A stretch of DNA of 64,000 nucleotides from Microbacterium sp. 4R-513 (GCF_011046485.1 NZ_CP049256.1:372001-436000); one strand, 5' to 3'. Shown: positions 8,863 to 20,588, counted from the stretch's first letter. The notes: a model not told the origin generated them from the sequence alone. A program made the numbers and translations.

Positions 8863-9297
8863 GTGTCAGCACCAGCACGCGTCACACCGTCGGTCGCCGA
8901 GACCACATCGAGAGTGCCGCGCGGCACCCTCTACCGCGGACGCGAGGGGATGTGGTCGTGGGTCCTCCACCGCATCACCGGCGTCGCCATCTTCTTCTTC
9001 CTCCTCGTGCACGTGCTCGACACGGCGCTGATCCGGGTCTCGCCCGAGGCGTACGACGCCGTCATCGGCACGTACAAGAACCCGATCATGGGCCTCGGAG
9101 AAGTCGTTCTCGTCGCGGCGATCGCGTACCACGCCTTCAACGGCCTGCGCATCATCGCGGTCGACCTGTGGCCGTGGGCCACGCGCATGCAGCGTCAGCT
9201 GTGGTGGGGCGTGCTCGGCATCTGGGCCGTCACGATGCTCGGCTTCGCGCCGCGCCACCTCATGAACGTCTTCGCCTCGACGGGAGGGGGCCACTGA
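8863..9297 (+). CDS. sdhC: Succinate dehydrogenase cytochrome b subunit
   Basis: A 144-residue membrane anchor of succinate:quinone oxidoreductase (complex II). It has three transmembrane helices (about 36-56, 76-98 and 110-132). H36 in LHRITG and H90 in AYHAFNGLRI are in the usual positions for quinone or heme contacts. The GTG start is set by GGGAGG at 8850-8855, 7 nt upstream. It is first in sdhCDAB, and its stop overlaps the sdhD start. Confidence 0.93.
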   Translation: MSAPARVTPSVAETTSRVPRGTLYRGREGMWSWVLHRITGVAIFFFLLVHVLDTALIRVSPEAYDAVIGTYKNPIMGLGEVVLVAAIAYHAFNGLRIIAVDLWPWATRMQRQLWWGVLGIWAVTMLGFAPRHLMNVFASTGGGH

Positions 9298-9752
9298 TGA
9301 CCGCCGCCATCGCAGACCCGCGCTCCCCCGTCGTCCGCACGCGGCGCAGGGGTCCGAACCTCGAGAAGTGGGGCTGGATCTACATGCGCGCCTCCGGCGT
9401 GCTGCTGGTCGTGCTGATCTTCGGCCACCTGTTCGTGAACCTCATGGTGGGCGAGGGCATCCATCAGATCGACTTCGCCTTCGTGGCGGGCAAGTACGCC
9501 ACGCCGTTCTGGCAGTGGTGGGACGTGCTGATGCTGTGGCTCGCGCTGATCCACGGCGCCAACGGCATGCGCACCATCGTCAACGACTACGTGACCCACA
9601 ACGGCGTCCGCCGCGTGCTCGTCTGGGCGCTGTGGCTCGCCGCCGCCTTCCTCATCCTCCTCGGCACCCTCGTGGTGTTCACCTTCGACCCCTGCATCGG
9701 CGTCACCGCGGACAGCTCCCTCTGGGAGATGTGCCAGAGCGTCGCGGGCTGA
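9297..9752 (+). CDS. sdhD: Succinate dehydrogenase hydrophobic membrane anchor subunit
   Basis: A 151-residue second membrane anchor of complex II with three hydrophobic helices. The segment [13 protein letters not shown] carries a histidine typical of heme ligation, and [17 protein letters not shown] matches the SdhD loop and helix. The ATG overlaps the sdhC stop (TGATG), so the two anchors are co-translated and should be made in equal amounts. The N-terminus is a basic cytoplasmic segment. Confidence 0.92.
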   Translation: MTAAIADPRSPVVRTRRRGPNLEKWGWIYMRASGVLLVVLIFGHLFVNLMVGEGIHQIDFAFVAGKYATPFWQWWDVLMLWLALIHGANGMRTIVNDYVTHNGVRRVLVWALWLAAAFLILLGTLVVFTFDPCIGVTADSSLWEMCQSVAG

Positions 9753-9792
9753 CGGTCGCCGCGAGTACGACAGAGACGAGAGCATCCTTTCC

Positions 9793-11619
9793 GTGAGCAC
9801 CCAGACCACCGACGGCGTCGTCAAGAACGGCGTCCACTACCACCAGTTCGACATCGTCATCGTGGGCGCCGGCGGAGCCGGGATGCGTGCCGCGATCGAA
9901 GCCGGCCCCGGCGCGAAGACCGCGGTCATCACGAAGCTCTACCCCACCCGCTCGCACACCGGTGCGGCGCAGGGCGGCATGGCGGCGGCCCTCGCGAACG
10001 TCGAAGAGGACTCGTGGGAGTGGCACACGTTCGACACGGTCAAGGGCGGCGACTACCTCGTCGACCAGGACGCCGCCGAGATCCTCGCGAAAGAGGCGAT
10101 CGACGCGGTCATCGACCTCGAGAACATGGGCCTGCCCTTCAACCGCACGCCCGAGGGCAAGATCGACCAGCGCCGCTTCGGCGGTCACACCGCCGATCAC
10201 GGCAAGACGCCCGTCCGCCGCGCGTGCTACGCCGCCGACCGCACGGGTCACATGATCCTCCAGACGCTGTTCCAGAACTGCGTCAAGCTGGGCATCAACT
10301 TCTTCAACGAGTTCTACGTCCTCGACCTGATCACGGTGAAGGATGCCGCGGGCAAGACCGAGGTCGCCGGCGTCGTGGCCTACGAGCTGGCCACGGGCGA
10401 CCTCCACGTCTTCCACTCCAAGGCCGTCATCTTCGCGACGGGCGGTTTCGGCAAGATATTCAAGACGACCTCCAACGCGCACACGCTCACGGGCGACGGC
10501 GTGGGAGTGGTGTGGCGCAAGGGCCTGCCGCTCGAGGACATGGAGTTCTTCCAGTTCCACCCGACCGGCCTCGCCGGACTCGGCATCCTGCTCACCGAGG
10601 GCGCCCGCGGTGAGGGCGCGATCCTGCGCAACGTCTCGGGCGAGCGCTTCATGGAGCGCTATGCGCCGACGATCAAAGACCTCGCGCCGCGCGACATCGT
10701 CAGCCGCTGCATGGTGCAGGAGGTCGCCGAGGGACGCGGCGCCGGCCCGCACCGCGACTACGTGCTGCTGGACTGCACGCACCTCGGCGCCGAGGTGCTC
10801 GAGACGAAGCTCCCCGACATCACGGAGTTCGCCCGCACCTACCTCGGTGTCGACCCGGTCGTCGAGCCGGTGCCGGTCATGCCGACGGCGCACTACGCGA
10901 TGGGCGGCATCCCCACCAACACGAACGCCGAGGTGCTGGCCGACAACACGACCGTCGTGCCCGGCCTCTATGCGGCCGGCGAGTGCGCGTGCGTCTCGGT
11001 GCACGGCTCGAACCGCCTGGGCACGAACTCGCTCCTGGACATCAACGTCTTCGGCAAGCGCGCCGGCCGGAATGCCGTCGAGTACGTCCAGACGGCCGAC
11101 TTCGTCGAGCTGCCCGACGACCCCGCGAAGGACGTCCGCGACATGCTCGAGGGGCTGCGCAACAACCCCGGCACCGAGCGCATCGCCGTCCTCCGCAAGA
11201 CGCTTCAGGACGAGATGGACCGCAAGGCGCAGGTCTTCCGCACCGACCAGTCGCTCTCGGAGGTCATGGACGTCATCGCCGACCTCCGCGACCGCTACCG
11301 CAACGTGCACGTCGACGACAAGGGCAAGCGCTACAACACCGATCTGCTGGAGGCTGTGGAACTGGGCTTCCTGCTGGACCTCGCCGAGGTCGTGGTCGTG
11401 ACCGCCCGCAACCGCAAAGAGAGCCGTGGCGGCCATATGCGCGACGACTACCCGCAGCGCGACGACGAGAACTACATGAAGCACACGATGGCCTACCTCT
11501 CGGGCGACGCCCACTCGTCGCACCCCGAGGACCACATCCGGCTCGACTGGAAGCCCGTCGTCTTCACGAAGAACGAGGCCGGCGAGTTGCGCTACCCGCC
11601 GTTGGAGAGGAAGTACTGA
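9793..11619 (+). CDS. sdhA: Succinate dehydrogenase flavoprotein subunit
   Basis: A 608-residue catalytic subunit that oxidises succinate to fumarate with covalently bound FAD. Visible are the dinucleotide fold GAGGAG (25-30), the flavinylation site S54-H55-T-G-A, the FQFHPTGL segment and [11 protein letters not shown] with the catalytic Arg, and near the C-terminus the [13 protein letters not shown] motif. The length is normal. The GTG start is 40 nt after sdhD. It sits at the cytoplasmic face with SdhB and feeds electrons to the membrane quinone. Confidence 0.97.
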   Translation: MSTQTTDGVVKNGVHYHQFDIVIVGAGGAGMRAAIEAGPGAKTAVITKLYPTRSHTGAAQGGMAAALANVEEDSWEWHTFDTVKGGDYLVDQDAAEILAKEAIDAVIDLENMGLPFNRTPEGKIDQRRFGGHTADHGKTPVRRACYAADRTGHMILQTLFQNCVKLGINFFNEFYVLDLITVKDAAGKTEVAGVVAYELATGDLHVFHSKAVIFATGGFGKIFKTTSNAHTLTGDGVGVVWRKGLPLEDMEFFQFHPTGLAGLGILLTEGARGEGAILRNVSGERFMERYAPTIKDLAPRDIVSRCMVQEVAEGRGAGPHRDYVLLDCTHLGAEVLETKLPDITEFARTYLGVDPVVEPVPVMPTAHYAMGGIPTNTNAEVLADNTTVVPGLYAAGECACVSVHGSNRLGTNSLLDINVFGKRAGRNAVEYVQTADFVELPDDPAKDVRDMLEGLRNNPGTERIAVLRKTLQDEMDRKAQVFRTDQSLSEVMDVIADLRDRYRNVHVDDKGKRYNTDLLEAVELGFLLDLAEVVVVTARNRKESRGGHMRDDYPQRDDENYMKHTMAYLSGDAHSSHPEDHIRLDWKPVVFTKNEAGELRYPPLERKY

Positions 11620-11621
11620 CG

Positions 11622-12422
11622 ATGGCGACGTCCGCGACCGACATCATCGAGCGCACCGACGCCGACGCTCCGGCGGAGGCGCAGTCCGCTGCCGACGACA
11701 CCGGCATCCAGTCCTTCATCATCACCTTCATCATCCGGCGCTTCGATCCCGAGGTCGACGAAGAGCCGCGCTGGGTCGACTACGACGTCGAGCTCTACTC
11801 GACGGACCGCGTTCTCGACGCACTGCACAAGATCAAGTGGGAGGTCGACGGCTCGCTGTCGTTCCGCCGCTCGTGCGCGCACGGAATCTGCGGATCGGAC
11901 GCGATGCGCATCAACGGCCGCAACCGGCTCGCGTGCAAGACGCTCATCAAGGACCTCGACATCTCGCAGCCGATCTACGTCGAGGCGATCAAGGGCCTGC
12001 CGCTCGAGAAGGACCTCATCGTCGACATGGAGCCGTTCTTCGCGTCGTACCGCGAAGTGCAGCCGTTCCTCATCGCGAACTCGAAGCCCGAGCCGGGCAA
12101 GGAGCGCATCCAGTCGATCGTCGACCGCGAGGTCTTCGACGACACCACGAAGTGCATCCTGTGCGCCGCGTGCACGTCGTCGTGCCCCGTGTTCTGGACC
12201 GACGGCCAGTACTTCGGGCCCGCCGCGATCGTCAATGCACACCGCTTCATCTTCGACTCGCGCGACGACGCCGCCGCCGTCCGCCTCGACATCCTCAACG
12301 ACAAGGAGGGCGTGTGGCGCTGCCGCACGACCTTCAACTGCACCGAGGCGTGCCCGCGCGGCATCGAGGTCACCAAGGCGATCGCCGACGTCAAGCAGGC
12401 GGTCCTGCGCGGCAAGCGCTGA
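11622..12422 (+). CDS. sdhB: Succinate dehydrogenase iron-sulfur subunit
   Basis: A 266-residue subunit carrying electrons from FAD to the quinone. The [2Fe-2S] motif is C85-AHGI-C90 with D93 in the third position (as in some other SdhB proteins) and C105. The [4Fe-4S] and [3Fe-4S] motifs are CILCAACTSSCPVF and CRTTFNCTEACPRG. An acidic extension of about 30 residues precedes the conserved core. It starts 2 nt after the sdhA stop and ends the operon. Confidence 0.96.
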   Translation: MATSATDIIERTDADAPAEAQSAADDTGIQSFIITFIIRRFDPEVDEEPRWVDYDVELYSTDRVLDALHKIKWEVDGSLSFRRSCAHGICGSDAMRINGRNRLACKTLIKDLDISQPIYVEAIKGLPLEKDLIVDMEPFFASYREVQPFLIANSKPEPGKERIQSIVDREVFDDTTKCILCAACTSSCPVFWTDGQYFGPAAIVNAHRFIFDSRDDAAAVRLDILNDKEGVWRCRTTFNCTEACPRGIEVTKAIADVKQAVLRGKR

Positions 12423-12435
12423 CAGGCGATCCGAC

Positions 12436-12511
12436 GACGGATGCCGCGCTCCCGCGGCCGCTTCGCGGGTGCGACCCGTCGCGGGTGAGGCGCGGTGCCG
12501 AGGCATCCGTC
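12436..12511 (+). terminator. Inverted repeats after sdhB
   Basis: Arms GACGGATGCC (12436-12445) and GGCATCCGTC (12502-12511) enclose an inner hairpin, CCCGCG (12451-12456) with CGCGGG (12464-12469). It lies 13 nt after sdhB and probably ends the sdh transcript, although no U-run is seen. The outer arms use the GGATGCC word that recurs throughout the window. Confidence 0.5.
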
Positions 12512-12530
12512 CCTCGCTAGTCTGTCCAGC

Positions 12531-13805
12531 GTGACCGCCTCGCCCCCGAGCTCCGCCGCGTCTCGCGACGCGCCGGGCAAGCGCGATGCGGCCGCGAAGG
12601 CCAAGGAGGAGGAGCAGGCCCTCCGCGAGCGCTGGGACCAGACCCAGACGAACCTGCGGCAGCGGTTCGACCGCCCGATCTCGCGCGCCACGGAGCTGAC
12701 CCAGGCCACCCTCGCCTGGTTCCCGGTGAGGGTGTGGCGGCACTTCCTGCAGACGAACGGCTTCCTCCTCGGGGCGGGCGTGAGCTACCAGGCGCTCTTC
12801 GCGGTGTTCGCGGCGATCTACGTCGCCTTCGCCGGCATCGGGCTGTGGCTCGGCGGCAGCGAGCAGGCGGTTCAGGCGCTGATCAACGTCATCAACAGCT
12901 ACATCCCGAACCTCATCAGCGACGAGGGCGGCATCGTCACGCCCGCGCAGGTGCAAGCCGTCGCGACCGAGAGCACCGGGGTGCTCGGGATCACCGGCGT
13001 CATCGCCCTCGGCGCCCTCATCTGGACCGCGATCGGCTTCGTCACGTACTCACGGCGGGCCGTGCGCGACATCTTCGAGCTCCCGTACGACCACCGCTCC
13101 TACGTCCTCCTCAAGGCGCGCGACCTGCTCGCCGCGTTCATCTTCGGGATCGCCCTCGTCGTCGGCGCGGGCCTCAGCACGATGAGCACGTGGGCGATCA
13201 CCCTCATCTTCGGATGGCTCGGACTCGACGCGTCGTCGGGGATCGCCTCGTCGCTGCGCATCGGCTCGCTCGTCGTGTCGTTCATCATCATCTCGTCGGC
13301 GCTGGCGGCGCTGTTCCGCTTCCTCACGGGGGCGACGCTGCAGTGGCGACGCATCTGGCCCGGCTCGCTCCTCGGCGGCGCCGCCGTCACGGTCGTGCTC
13401 CTCGGCGCCGGCCTGCTGGTCAGCTACACGCCGTCCAATCCCCTGCTCGCGACGTTCGCGATCTTCGTCGGACTGCTTCTGTGGTTCAAGATCGTCGGCA
13501 TCATCATGCTCGTCGCGGCCGCGTGGATCGCGACATCAGCCGGCGACCGCAATGTCCCGCTCCTCGAGCCCTCCGAGGCCGACAAGCTCGCCGCCGAGCA
13601 TCGGGCGCTCGTCGTCGCGGCGCACGTGCGCCTGCGCACGGCCCAGGAGTCCCGCGCGCACGCGCCGTGGTACGGCATCTGGGCGGCGGACCGGGCCCTG
13701 CGGCAGGCCGAGCAGGAGCTCGCCGAGGTCGAGGCATCCGCTCCCCCGCCGCCGAGCGCGAACGGGCAGCGCCCCCGCCCGAAGAACGTCGGGAGCCGCA
13801 AGTAG
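12531..13805 (+). CDS. YihY/BrkB (UPF0761) family inner-membrane protein
   Basis: A 424-residue membrane protein with six predicted helices between about 70 and 330 and long charged, Ala-rich N- and C-terminal cytoplasmic tails. The segment LGAGVSYQALFAVF is characteristic of the YihY/BrkB family. The family's molecular function is not settled; despite old annotations it is not ribonuclease BN. I chose the GTG at 12531, 7 nt after a TAGTCT box (12518-12523), over an upstream ATG with no ribosome site. Its stop codon TAG is part of the -10 box of the next gene. Confidence 0.8.
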   Translation: MTASPPSSAASRDAPGKRDAAAKAKEEEQALRERWDQTQTNLRQRFDRPISRATELTQATLAWFPVRVWRHFLQTNGFLLGAGVSYQALFAVFAAIYVAFAGIGLWLGGSEQAVQALINVINSYIPNLISDEGGIVTPAQVQAVATESTGVLGITGVIALGALIWTAIGFVTYSRRAVRDIFELPYDHRSYVLLKARDLLAAFIFGIALVVGAGLSTMSTWAITLIFGWLGLDASSGIASSLRIGSLVVSFIIISSALAALFRFLTGATLQWRRIWPGSLLGGAAVTVVLLGAGLLVSYTPSNPLLATFAIFVGLLLWFKIVGIIMLVAAAWIATSAGDRNVPLLEPSEADKLAAEHRALVVAAHVRLRTAQESRAHAPWYGIWAADRALRQAEQELAEVEASAPPPPSANGQRPRPKNVGSRK

Positions 13806-13815
13806 GCTTGCCGTC

Positions 13816-14667
13816 GTGCCACGCCGCGTCCGCATCGCCTCCGTCAACGTCAACGGCATCCGCGCCGCCGCCCGCAAGGGGATGATCCCCTGGCTCGAGC
13901 AGGCGGACGTCGACATCCTCGCCCTGCAGGAGGTGCGTGCCACGGTCGACGACCTCGCCGCGTCGCTCCCCGGCTGGCAGCTCGTCAACGACGAGGCACT
14001 GGCGAAGGGTCGCGCCGGGGTCGCGATCGCCTCTCGCACCGACTCGGTCGATGTCCGCCGGGTGCTGAGCGACGACGAGACGCTCGACTCCGCGGGCCGG
14101 TGGATCGAGGCCGACTTCGACGTCGACGGCGAGCTGCTGACCGTCGTGAGCGCGTACGTGCCGACGGGCGAGGCCGAGACGCCTCGGCAGGACGCGAAGT
14201 GGGCCTTCCTCGACGCGATGGAGAGACGGATGCCGCTGCTCGCCGCCGAGCGGCCGCTCAGCCTCATCATGGGCGACCTCAACGTCGGCCACCGCGAATT
14301 CGACATCCGCAACTGGAAGGGCAACGTCAAGAAGGCCGGCTTCCTCCCCCGCGAGCGCGCCTACTTCGACCGGTTCCTCGGGCCCCTCGGGTCGGAGGTC
14401 ACGGGCGTCGACGGATCGGTCGGCCCGGGGCTCGGGTGGGTCGACATCGGACGGACGTTCGCCGGCGAGGTCGACGGCCCGTACACATGGTGGTCCAGCC
14501 GCGGCAAGGCGTTCGACAACGACACCGGCTGGCGCATCGACTACCACCTCGCCACCCCCGACCTCGCGGCCCGGGTGGGCGACTACCGCGTCGTCCGGGC
14601 GCCGTCGTGGGACACGCGGTGGAGCGATCACGCCCCGGTCGTCGCCGACTACGCTTTCGGCGCCTGA
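13816..14667 (+). CDS. xth: Exodeoxyribonuclease III / AP endonuclease
   Basis: A 283-residue enzyme of the EEP nuclease fold that incises DNA at abasic sites and degrades 3' ends. Motifs in order are IASVNVNGIR at the N-terminus, LALQEVR with the metal-binding Glu, SAYVPTG, MGDLNVGHREFD, and the C-terminal WRIDYHLA and SDHAPV with the catalytic His. The GTG start follows a TAGGCT box by 7 nt (13803-13808), the box overlapping the stop of the previous gene. This suggests a leaderless transcript independent of the upstream gene. Confidence 0.92.
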   Translation: MPRRVRIASVNVNGIRAAARKGMIPWLEQADVDILALQEVRATVDDLAASLPGWQLVNDEALAKGRAGVAIASRTDSVDVRRVLSDDETLDSAGRWIEADFDVDGELLTVVSAYVPTGEAETPRQDAKWAFLDAMERRMPLLAAERPLSLIMGDLNVGHREFDIRNWKGNVKKAGFLPRERAYFDRFLGPLGSEVTGVDGSVGPGLGWVDIGRTFAGEVDGPYTWWSSRGKAFDNDTGWRIDYHLATPDLAARVGDYRVVRAPSWDTRWSDHAPVVADYAFGA

Positions 14668-14717
14668 CGCCCCCGAGCCCGCGGGACGGGGCATCCGTCC
14701 TTCGCGAATAGGATTGA

Positions 14718-15724
<1,007 letters not shown>

Positions 15725-15725
<1 letters not shown>

Positions 15726-16288
15726 TGGAACCCGTCACTCTGCGCACCGAGCGCCTCGAGCTGTCTCTCCCCGTCGAGGCCGATGTCGACGCCGTCTTCG
15801 AGGCGTGCCAGGACCCCGCGATCCGGCGGTACACCACTGTGCCATCGCCGTACGAGCGTCGCCACGCCGAGGACTTCATCGGGCGCGTGGCGAAGAACTG
15901 GGCCGAAGACACCGAGCAGACGTGGGCGATCCGCGACGGCGACGCGCTCGCCGGCATGATCGGCCTCTACCGGCAGGGCGCGGGCGCGGCCGAGCTCGGC
16001 TACTGGATGGCCCCCGCGGCGCGGCAAAGGGGCTTCGGCACCGAGGCATCCCGAGCCGTCGTGGACTGGGCCTTCTCACCCGAAGGACTCGCCCTGCAGC
16101 GCATCGAGTGGCGCGCGGTGGTCGGCAACATCGGCTCGGCGCGCATCGCGCGCGCCCTCGGCTTCCGGTACGAGGGGACGCTCCGTCAGGCGCTGCGCAA
16201 CGGCTCGGGCCAGCGCGACGACGGCTGGGTCGCGGGACTCCTCGCGACCGACGACCGCCTGCCGCAGGACTGGCCCGTCCTCGGCTGA
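15725..16288 (+). CDS. GNAT-family N-acetyltransferase
   Basis: A 187-residue acetyltransferase of the RimJ/RimL type. The sequence opens with LRTERLEL, followed by the acetyl-CoA pyrophosphate-binding region AARQRGFGTEASRAV, then RIEWRAVVGNIGSARIARALGF. The family acetylates N-terminal amines or small molecules; the substrate here is unknown. The ATG overlaps the trpS stop (TGATG). Many actinobacteria have similar genes, so the coupling to trpS need not mean a shared function. Confidence 0.85.
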
Positions 16289-16365
16289 GCCCCGTTCGCT
16301 TGTGGCGCGAGACCGGGCGGTTCCCGACGGGGCCGCGCGTCGGCGCGCCATGCCAGGATGGGCGC

Positions 16366-17238
16366 ATGCCCGAGATGCCAGAGGTGCAAGGGCTCGTCGA
16401 CTTCCTCCGAGGTCGTCTGACGGGCCTCGAGTTCACGCGCGTCACGGTCGCGAACATCGCGGCGCTCAAGACGTACGACCCACCGGTCCATGCCCTCCAC
16501 GGAGCCGAGATCACCGGCGTCGAGCGCCACGGGAAGTTCCTCGACATCGCGACGAAGGGGACGGATGCCTCGCCCCACCTCGTCTTCCACCTGGCCAAGG
16601 CCGGCTGGCTCCGGTTCTACGAACAGCTGCCGACCACCCTCATCAGGCCGGGCAAGACCCCGATCGCACTCCGGGTCGCGCTGAGCGACGGCTCCGGCTT
16701 CGACCTGACCGAGGCCGGCACGAAGAAGTCCCTCGCGGTGTACGTCGTGCGCGACCCGTCCGACGTTCCGGGCGTCGCCCGCCTCGGCCCCGATCCGCTC
16801 GATCCGTCGTTCGATCGAGATACGTTTGCGGGGCTGCTCGCCGGGCGGCGGACCCAGATCAAGGGCGTCCTGCGCGACCAGATGATCATCGCGGGCGTCG
16901 GCAACGCCTACTCCGACGAGATCCTGCATGCGGCGAAGATGTCGCCGTACGCCCTGGCGTCGAGCCTCGACGACGCCGACATCGACCGGCTCTTCACCGC
17001 GATGACCGCGACCCTCACCGAGGCGGTGGCCGAGGCATCCGGGAAGCCGCCCGCGGAGCTCAAGGACGCCAAGCGGCGCGGGATGCAGGTGCACGGCCGT
17101 CGCGGTGAGGCGTGCCCGGTGTGCGGAGACACGGTGCGCAGCGTCTTCTTCGCCGACAACTCGCTGGAGTACTGCCCGACGTGTCAGACGGGCGGCAAGA
17201 TCCTCGCCGACCGGCGGCTGTCGCGGCTGCTCAAGTAG
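16366..17238 (+). CDS. Fpg/Nei family DNA glycosylase
   Basis: A 290-residue base-excision repair enzyme. The N-terminus MPEMPEVQ supplies the catalytic Pro2-Glu3 and matches the MPELPEVE start of the family, which fixes the start codon. The helix-two-turn-helix segment contains AGVGNAYSDEILH, and the C-terminal zinc finger is CPVC...CPTC. It could be Fpg (8-oxoguanine) or an actinobacterial Nei paralogue (oxidised pyrimidines); I cannot decide from the sequence. CAGGAT at 16354-16359 precedes the ATG by 6 nt. Confidence 0.88.
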   Translation: MPEMPEVQGLVDFLRGRLTGLEFTRVTVANIAALKTYDPPVHALHGAEITGVERHGKFLDIATKGTDASPHLVFHLAKAGWLRFYEQLPTTLIRPGKTPIALRVALSDGSGFDLTEAGTKKSLAVYVVRDPSDVPGVARLGPDPLDPSFDRDTFAGLLAGRRTQIKGVLRDQMIIAGVGNAYSDEILHAAKMSPYALASSLDDADIDRLFTAMTATLTEAVAEASGKPPAELKDAKRRGMQVHGRRGEACPVCGDTVRSVFFADNSLEYCPTCQTGGKILADRRLSRLLK

Positions 17239-17253
17239 GGCGCGACTCCGGGG

Positions 17254-18771
17254 TCAGTCCTCGACGTCGGCGTCGACCCAGTCGAGCGACTTCGACACGG
17301 CCTTCTGCCACAGACGGTAGCGGCGCTCGCGCTCGTCCTCTTCCATCCGCGGCTCGAAGCGCACGTCCTCCTTCCAGTGCGCGCGCAGCTCGTCGCGGCC
17401 TTTCCACAGCCCGGTCGCGAGGCCTGCGGCGTACGCGGCGCCGAGCGCGGTCGTCTCGATCACCTGGGGACGGACGACCGGGATGCCGAGGATGTCGGCC
17501 TGGAACTGCATGAGCAGCGCGTCGCGCGTCATCCCTCCGTCCACGCGCAGCTCGTCGAGCGTGCGGTCCGTGTCGCCGACGACCGCCTCGATGACGTCGC
17601 GAGTCTGGAACGCTGTCGACTCGAGCGCCGCGCGCGCGATGTGCGCACGGTTGACGAAGCGCGTGAGGCCGACGAGCGCGCCGCGCGCGTCGGGCCGCCA
17701 GTACGGCGCGAACAGGCCCGAGAAGGCCGGCACGAAGTGCGCGCCCCCGTTGTCGTCGACCGTGGCCGCGAGGGTCTCGACGTCTTCGGACCGCTCGATG
17801 ATGCCGAGGTTGTCGCGCAGCCACTGCACGAGCGAGCCGGTGACGGCGATCGAGCCCTCCAGCGCGTAGCGCGCGGGCTCGTCGCCGCACCGGTAGGCGA
17901 CGGTCGTGATGAGCCCGTGCTTCGAGCGCACGATCTCGGTGCCGGTGTTCACGAGGAGGAAATTGCCCGTGCCGTAGGTGTTCTTCGACTCGCCCGTGTC
18001 GAAGGCGGCCTGGCCGAAGGTCGCCGCCTGCTGGTCGCCGAGGATCCCCGCGATCGGTGCACCGCTCGCGACACCCGGGAGCTGCGTCTCGCTCAGGACC
18101 TCGGATGACGACCGGATCTCGGGCATCATGGCGCGCGGGATGCCCCACACCTCGAGCAGCTCATCCGACCAGTCGAGCGTCTGCAGGTCCATGAGGAGGG
18201 TGCGGCTCGCGTTCGTGACGTCGGTCACGTGGATGCCGCCGCGGATGCCGCCCGAGAGGTTCCAGACGACCCAGGTGTCGGGCGTGCCGAACACCACGTC
18301 GCCGCGCTCGGCGGCCTCGCGCGCACCGGCGACGTTGTCGAGGATCCACGCGATCTTGGACGCCGAGAAGTACGTCGCAAGCGGGAGGCCCGTCGTCTCG
18401 GCGAAGCGGTCGCTGCCGCCCTCGGCCGCGAGCGCGTCGATCCGGCCCTGCGTGCGGGTGTCCTGCCACACGATCGCATTCGAGATCGGCCGGCCGGTGC
18501 GCCGGTCCCACACGATGGCCGTCTCGCGCTGGTTGGTGACGCCGATGCCGACGAGGTCGCCGGCGCCGAGGCGCGCCCGTGAAAGGGCCGACGACATGAC
18601 CCATTCCGTGTTCGTCCAGATCTCGACGGGATCGTGCTCGACCCAGCCCGCGCGCGGCAGGATCTGCGCGTGCTCGTGCTGCGCGACCGAGACGATCGCG
18701 CCCTGGGCGTCGAAGACGATCGCCCGGGTCGATGTTGTTCCTTGATCGATCGCCAGGACGTGGTCGGCCAC
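17254..18771 (-). CDS. glpK: Glycerol kinase
   Basis: A 505-residue FGGY kinase that phosphorylates glycerol to sn-glycerol-3-phosphate. The phosphate-binding DQGTTSTRA is at 9-17, and the FGGY signature regions include the [10 protein letters not shown] and [12 protein letters not shown] segments. The length is normal. The GTG start has GGAGGC just upstream. It follows glpD with a 56-nt gap on the same strand, so both steps of glycerol catabolism are probably one transcription unit. It converges with the glycosylase gene with only 15 nt between them. Confidence 0.95.
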   Translation of the reverse strand: MADHVLAIDQGTTSTRAIVFDAQGAIVSVAQHEHAQILPRAGWVEHDPVEIWTNTEWVMSSALSRARLGAGDLVGIGVTNQRETAIVWDRRTGRPISNAIVWQDTRTQGRIDALAAEGGSDRFAETTGLPLATYFSASKIAWILDNVAGAREAAERGDVVFGTPDTWVVWNLSGGIRGGIHVTDVTNASRTLLMDLQTLDWSDELLEVWGIPRAMMPEIRSSSEVLSETQLPGVASGAPIAGILGDQQAATFGQAAFDTGESKNTYGTGNFLLVNTGTEIVRSKHGLITTVAYRCGDEPARYALEGSIAVTGSLVQWLRDNLGIIERSEDVETLAATVDDNGGAHFVPAFSGLFAPYWRPDARGALVGLTRFVNRAHIARAALESTAFQTRDVIEAVVGDTDRTLDELRVDGGMTRDALLMQFQADILGIPVVRPQVIETTALGAAYAAGLATGLWKGRDELRAHWKEDVRFEPRMEEDERERRYRLWQKAVSKSLDWVDADVED

Positions 18772-18827
18772 GGCGCCTCCTCTTCATCGAGAAGCCCGCC
18801 CGGTGCCCGGGCACGGCTGCGGTCAGG

Positions 18828-20588
18828 CTATCGCTCGGCGGGGACCGACGATCGGGATGCGTCGCCGGTCGCGGCATCCGATCGCCCGCCCTGCCAGCTG
18901 GGGTCCGCGGCGTGCACGCGCACGAGCGCCCGCTCGACCTCGTCCTGGCGCTTGCGCGCACTCCAGCCGAGGACGGGAGCGATGGCCTCGGCGATCTCGG
19001 CGGCGGACTCGGCGGTGACGGCACCGACGAAGGCGAGGCTGGTCCGACGCAGCAGGATGTCGTCGAGGTGCACGACGGCCTCGGTGCGGGCCAGGTGGCG
19101 GAGCTCGGCCGTGCTGTAGTCCGGCGCGGACTTCAGGGGCCGGTCGTCGTCATCGTCGGCGATCGCCTCGATCACATCGGCGGCGATCGTACCGTAGCGG
19201 TCGAGCAGCGTGGCCGCACGCTCGACTCCGAAGCCGCCCTCGTGGGCCGCGAGCCACTGGCGACGCGCCGCTTCGCTCGTCGGATAGCCGCGGCCGCCCC
19301 CGATCGGGAGCCCCTTGGTCGAACGGACGCGCGCCCGGGACAGCACAGCGAGCACGTGGTCGGCGAGACGCTCGCCGGAGGCGCGGAACGTCGTCCACTT
19401 GCCGCCCACGAGGCTCAGCACTGTCGTGCCCGGCGCACCCTCGAGCGGCGCCGACTCGATGCGGTAGTCGCGCGACACGAATCCGGCCGCCACATCGCCG
19501 TGACCCGGCAGCGGCCGGACGCCCGAGAAGCGGTAGACGATCTGCGAGCGGTCGACCGCGATGTCGGGAAGCACCTGTCCGACGAGGTCGATGAAGTAGT
19601 CGACCTCCTCCTCCGTGCACACGATGGGGTCGGCCATGTCGTGCTCGAGGTCGGTCGTGCCGACGAGCACCCGGCCCTTGAGCGGGTAGATGAGCACGAT
19701 GCGGCCGTCGCTGCCCTCGAAGAAGAGCTCGCGGCCGGCGGTCGCCTCGAGGAGCTCCGGGTGGTCGAGCACGATGTGCGAGCCCTTCGTGCCGCCCATG
19801 TACGACGTGGCGTGGCCGATGGCCGTGTTCGTGATGTCGGTCCACGGGCCCGACGCATTGACGACGACGGATGCCGAGAACGGCGTCTCGTCGCCGGTCT
19901 CGAGGTCGCGCAGCACGATGCGGCCATCGTCCACGCCGACCGCCGCCGTGTAGTTCGCGGCGCGGGCTCTGCCCCGTCCGGCCGTCAGCGCATCGCGCAG
20001 CACGTCGAGGGCGAGCCGCTCGGGATCGTGGAGCGAGGCATCCCAGTACGTCGCGGTGTACTTGACCTTCGGGTTCAGGCGCGGCAGGGCGACGAGCGAC
20101 TTCTTTCGCCCGTGGAAGGAGTGGGCGGGCACGCGGCCGCCGTTGCGCGAGAACGAGTCGTAGATGACGAGCCCGATCTTGATGAGCATGGCGCCGCGCT
20201 CGCGCGGCTTGCCGCCGCCGTGGCGGAGGAAGCGGAGGGGGGCGCTGAGGACGCCGGAGAAGGTGCTGTAGATCGGGATCGTCGTCTGGAGCGGGCTCAC
20301 ATAGTGCGGCGCGATGCGGAGCAGGCCGTTGCGCTCGGTCACGGCCTCGTGGACGAGCCGGAATTCGCCGTTCTCGAGGTAGCGGATGCCGCCGTGGATC
20401 ATGTGAGACGAGGCCGCCGACGCGCCGCTCACGAAGTCGCCGCGCTCGACCAGGGCGACGTCCACCCCCTGCAGGGCGAGCTCGCGGAATGTCGCGAGGC
20501 CGTTGATCCCGCCGCCGATGATCAGCACGTCGGCGTGGGGCCGCTCCGCGAGGGCACCCGCTCCCCGCTTCGAACTCGACGCCGTCAT
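18828..20588 (-). CDS. glpD: Glycerol-3-phosphate dehydrogenase (FAD-dependent)
   Basis: A 586-residue membrane-associated flavoprotein that oxidises glycerol-3-phosphate to dihydroxyacetone phosphate and passes electrons to quinone. The FAD-binding GGGINGLA begins at residue 25, followed by the GlpD/GlpA segment GASAASSHMIHGGIRYLE. The C-terminal DAO_C domain extends to about residue 560. The ATG is preceded by GGAGG with 7 nt spacing. It is the first gene of the glpDK unit and divergent from a SorC-type regulator, a likely controller. Confidence 0.94.
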   Translation of the reverse strand: MTASSSKRGAGALAERPHADVLIIGGGINGLATFRELALQGVDVALVERGDFVSGASAASSHMIHGGIRYLENGEFRLVHEAVTERNGLLRIAPHYVSPLQTTIPIYSTFSGVLSAPLRFLRHGGGKPRERGAMLIKIGLVIYDSFSRNGGRVPAHSFHGRKKSLVALPRLNPKVKYTATYWDASLHDPERLALDVLRDALTAGRGRARAANYTAAVGVDDGRIVLRDLETGDETPFSASVVVNASGPWTDITNTAIGHATSYMGGTKGSHIVLDHPELLEATAGRELFFEGSDGRIVLIYPLKGRVLVGTTDLEHDMADPIVCTEEEVDYFIDLVGQVLPDIAVDRSQIVYRFSGVRPLPGHGDVAAGFVSRDYRIESAPLEGAPGTTVLSLVGGKWTTFRASGERLADHVLAVLSRARVRSTKGLPIGGGRGYPTSEAARRQWLAAHEGGFGVERAATLLDRYGTIAADVIEAIADDDDDRPLKSAPDYSTAELRHLARTEAVVHLDDILLRRTSLAFVGAVTAESAAEIAEAIAPVLGWSARKRQDEVERALVRVHAADPSWQGGRSDAATGDASRSSVPAER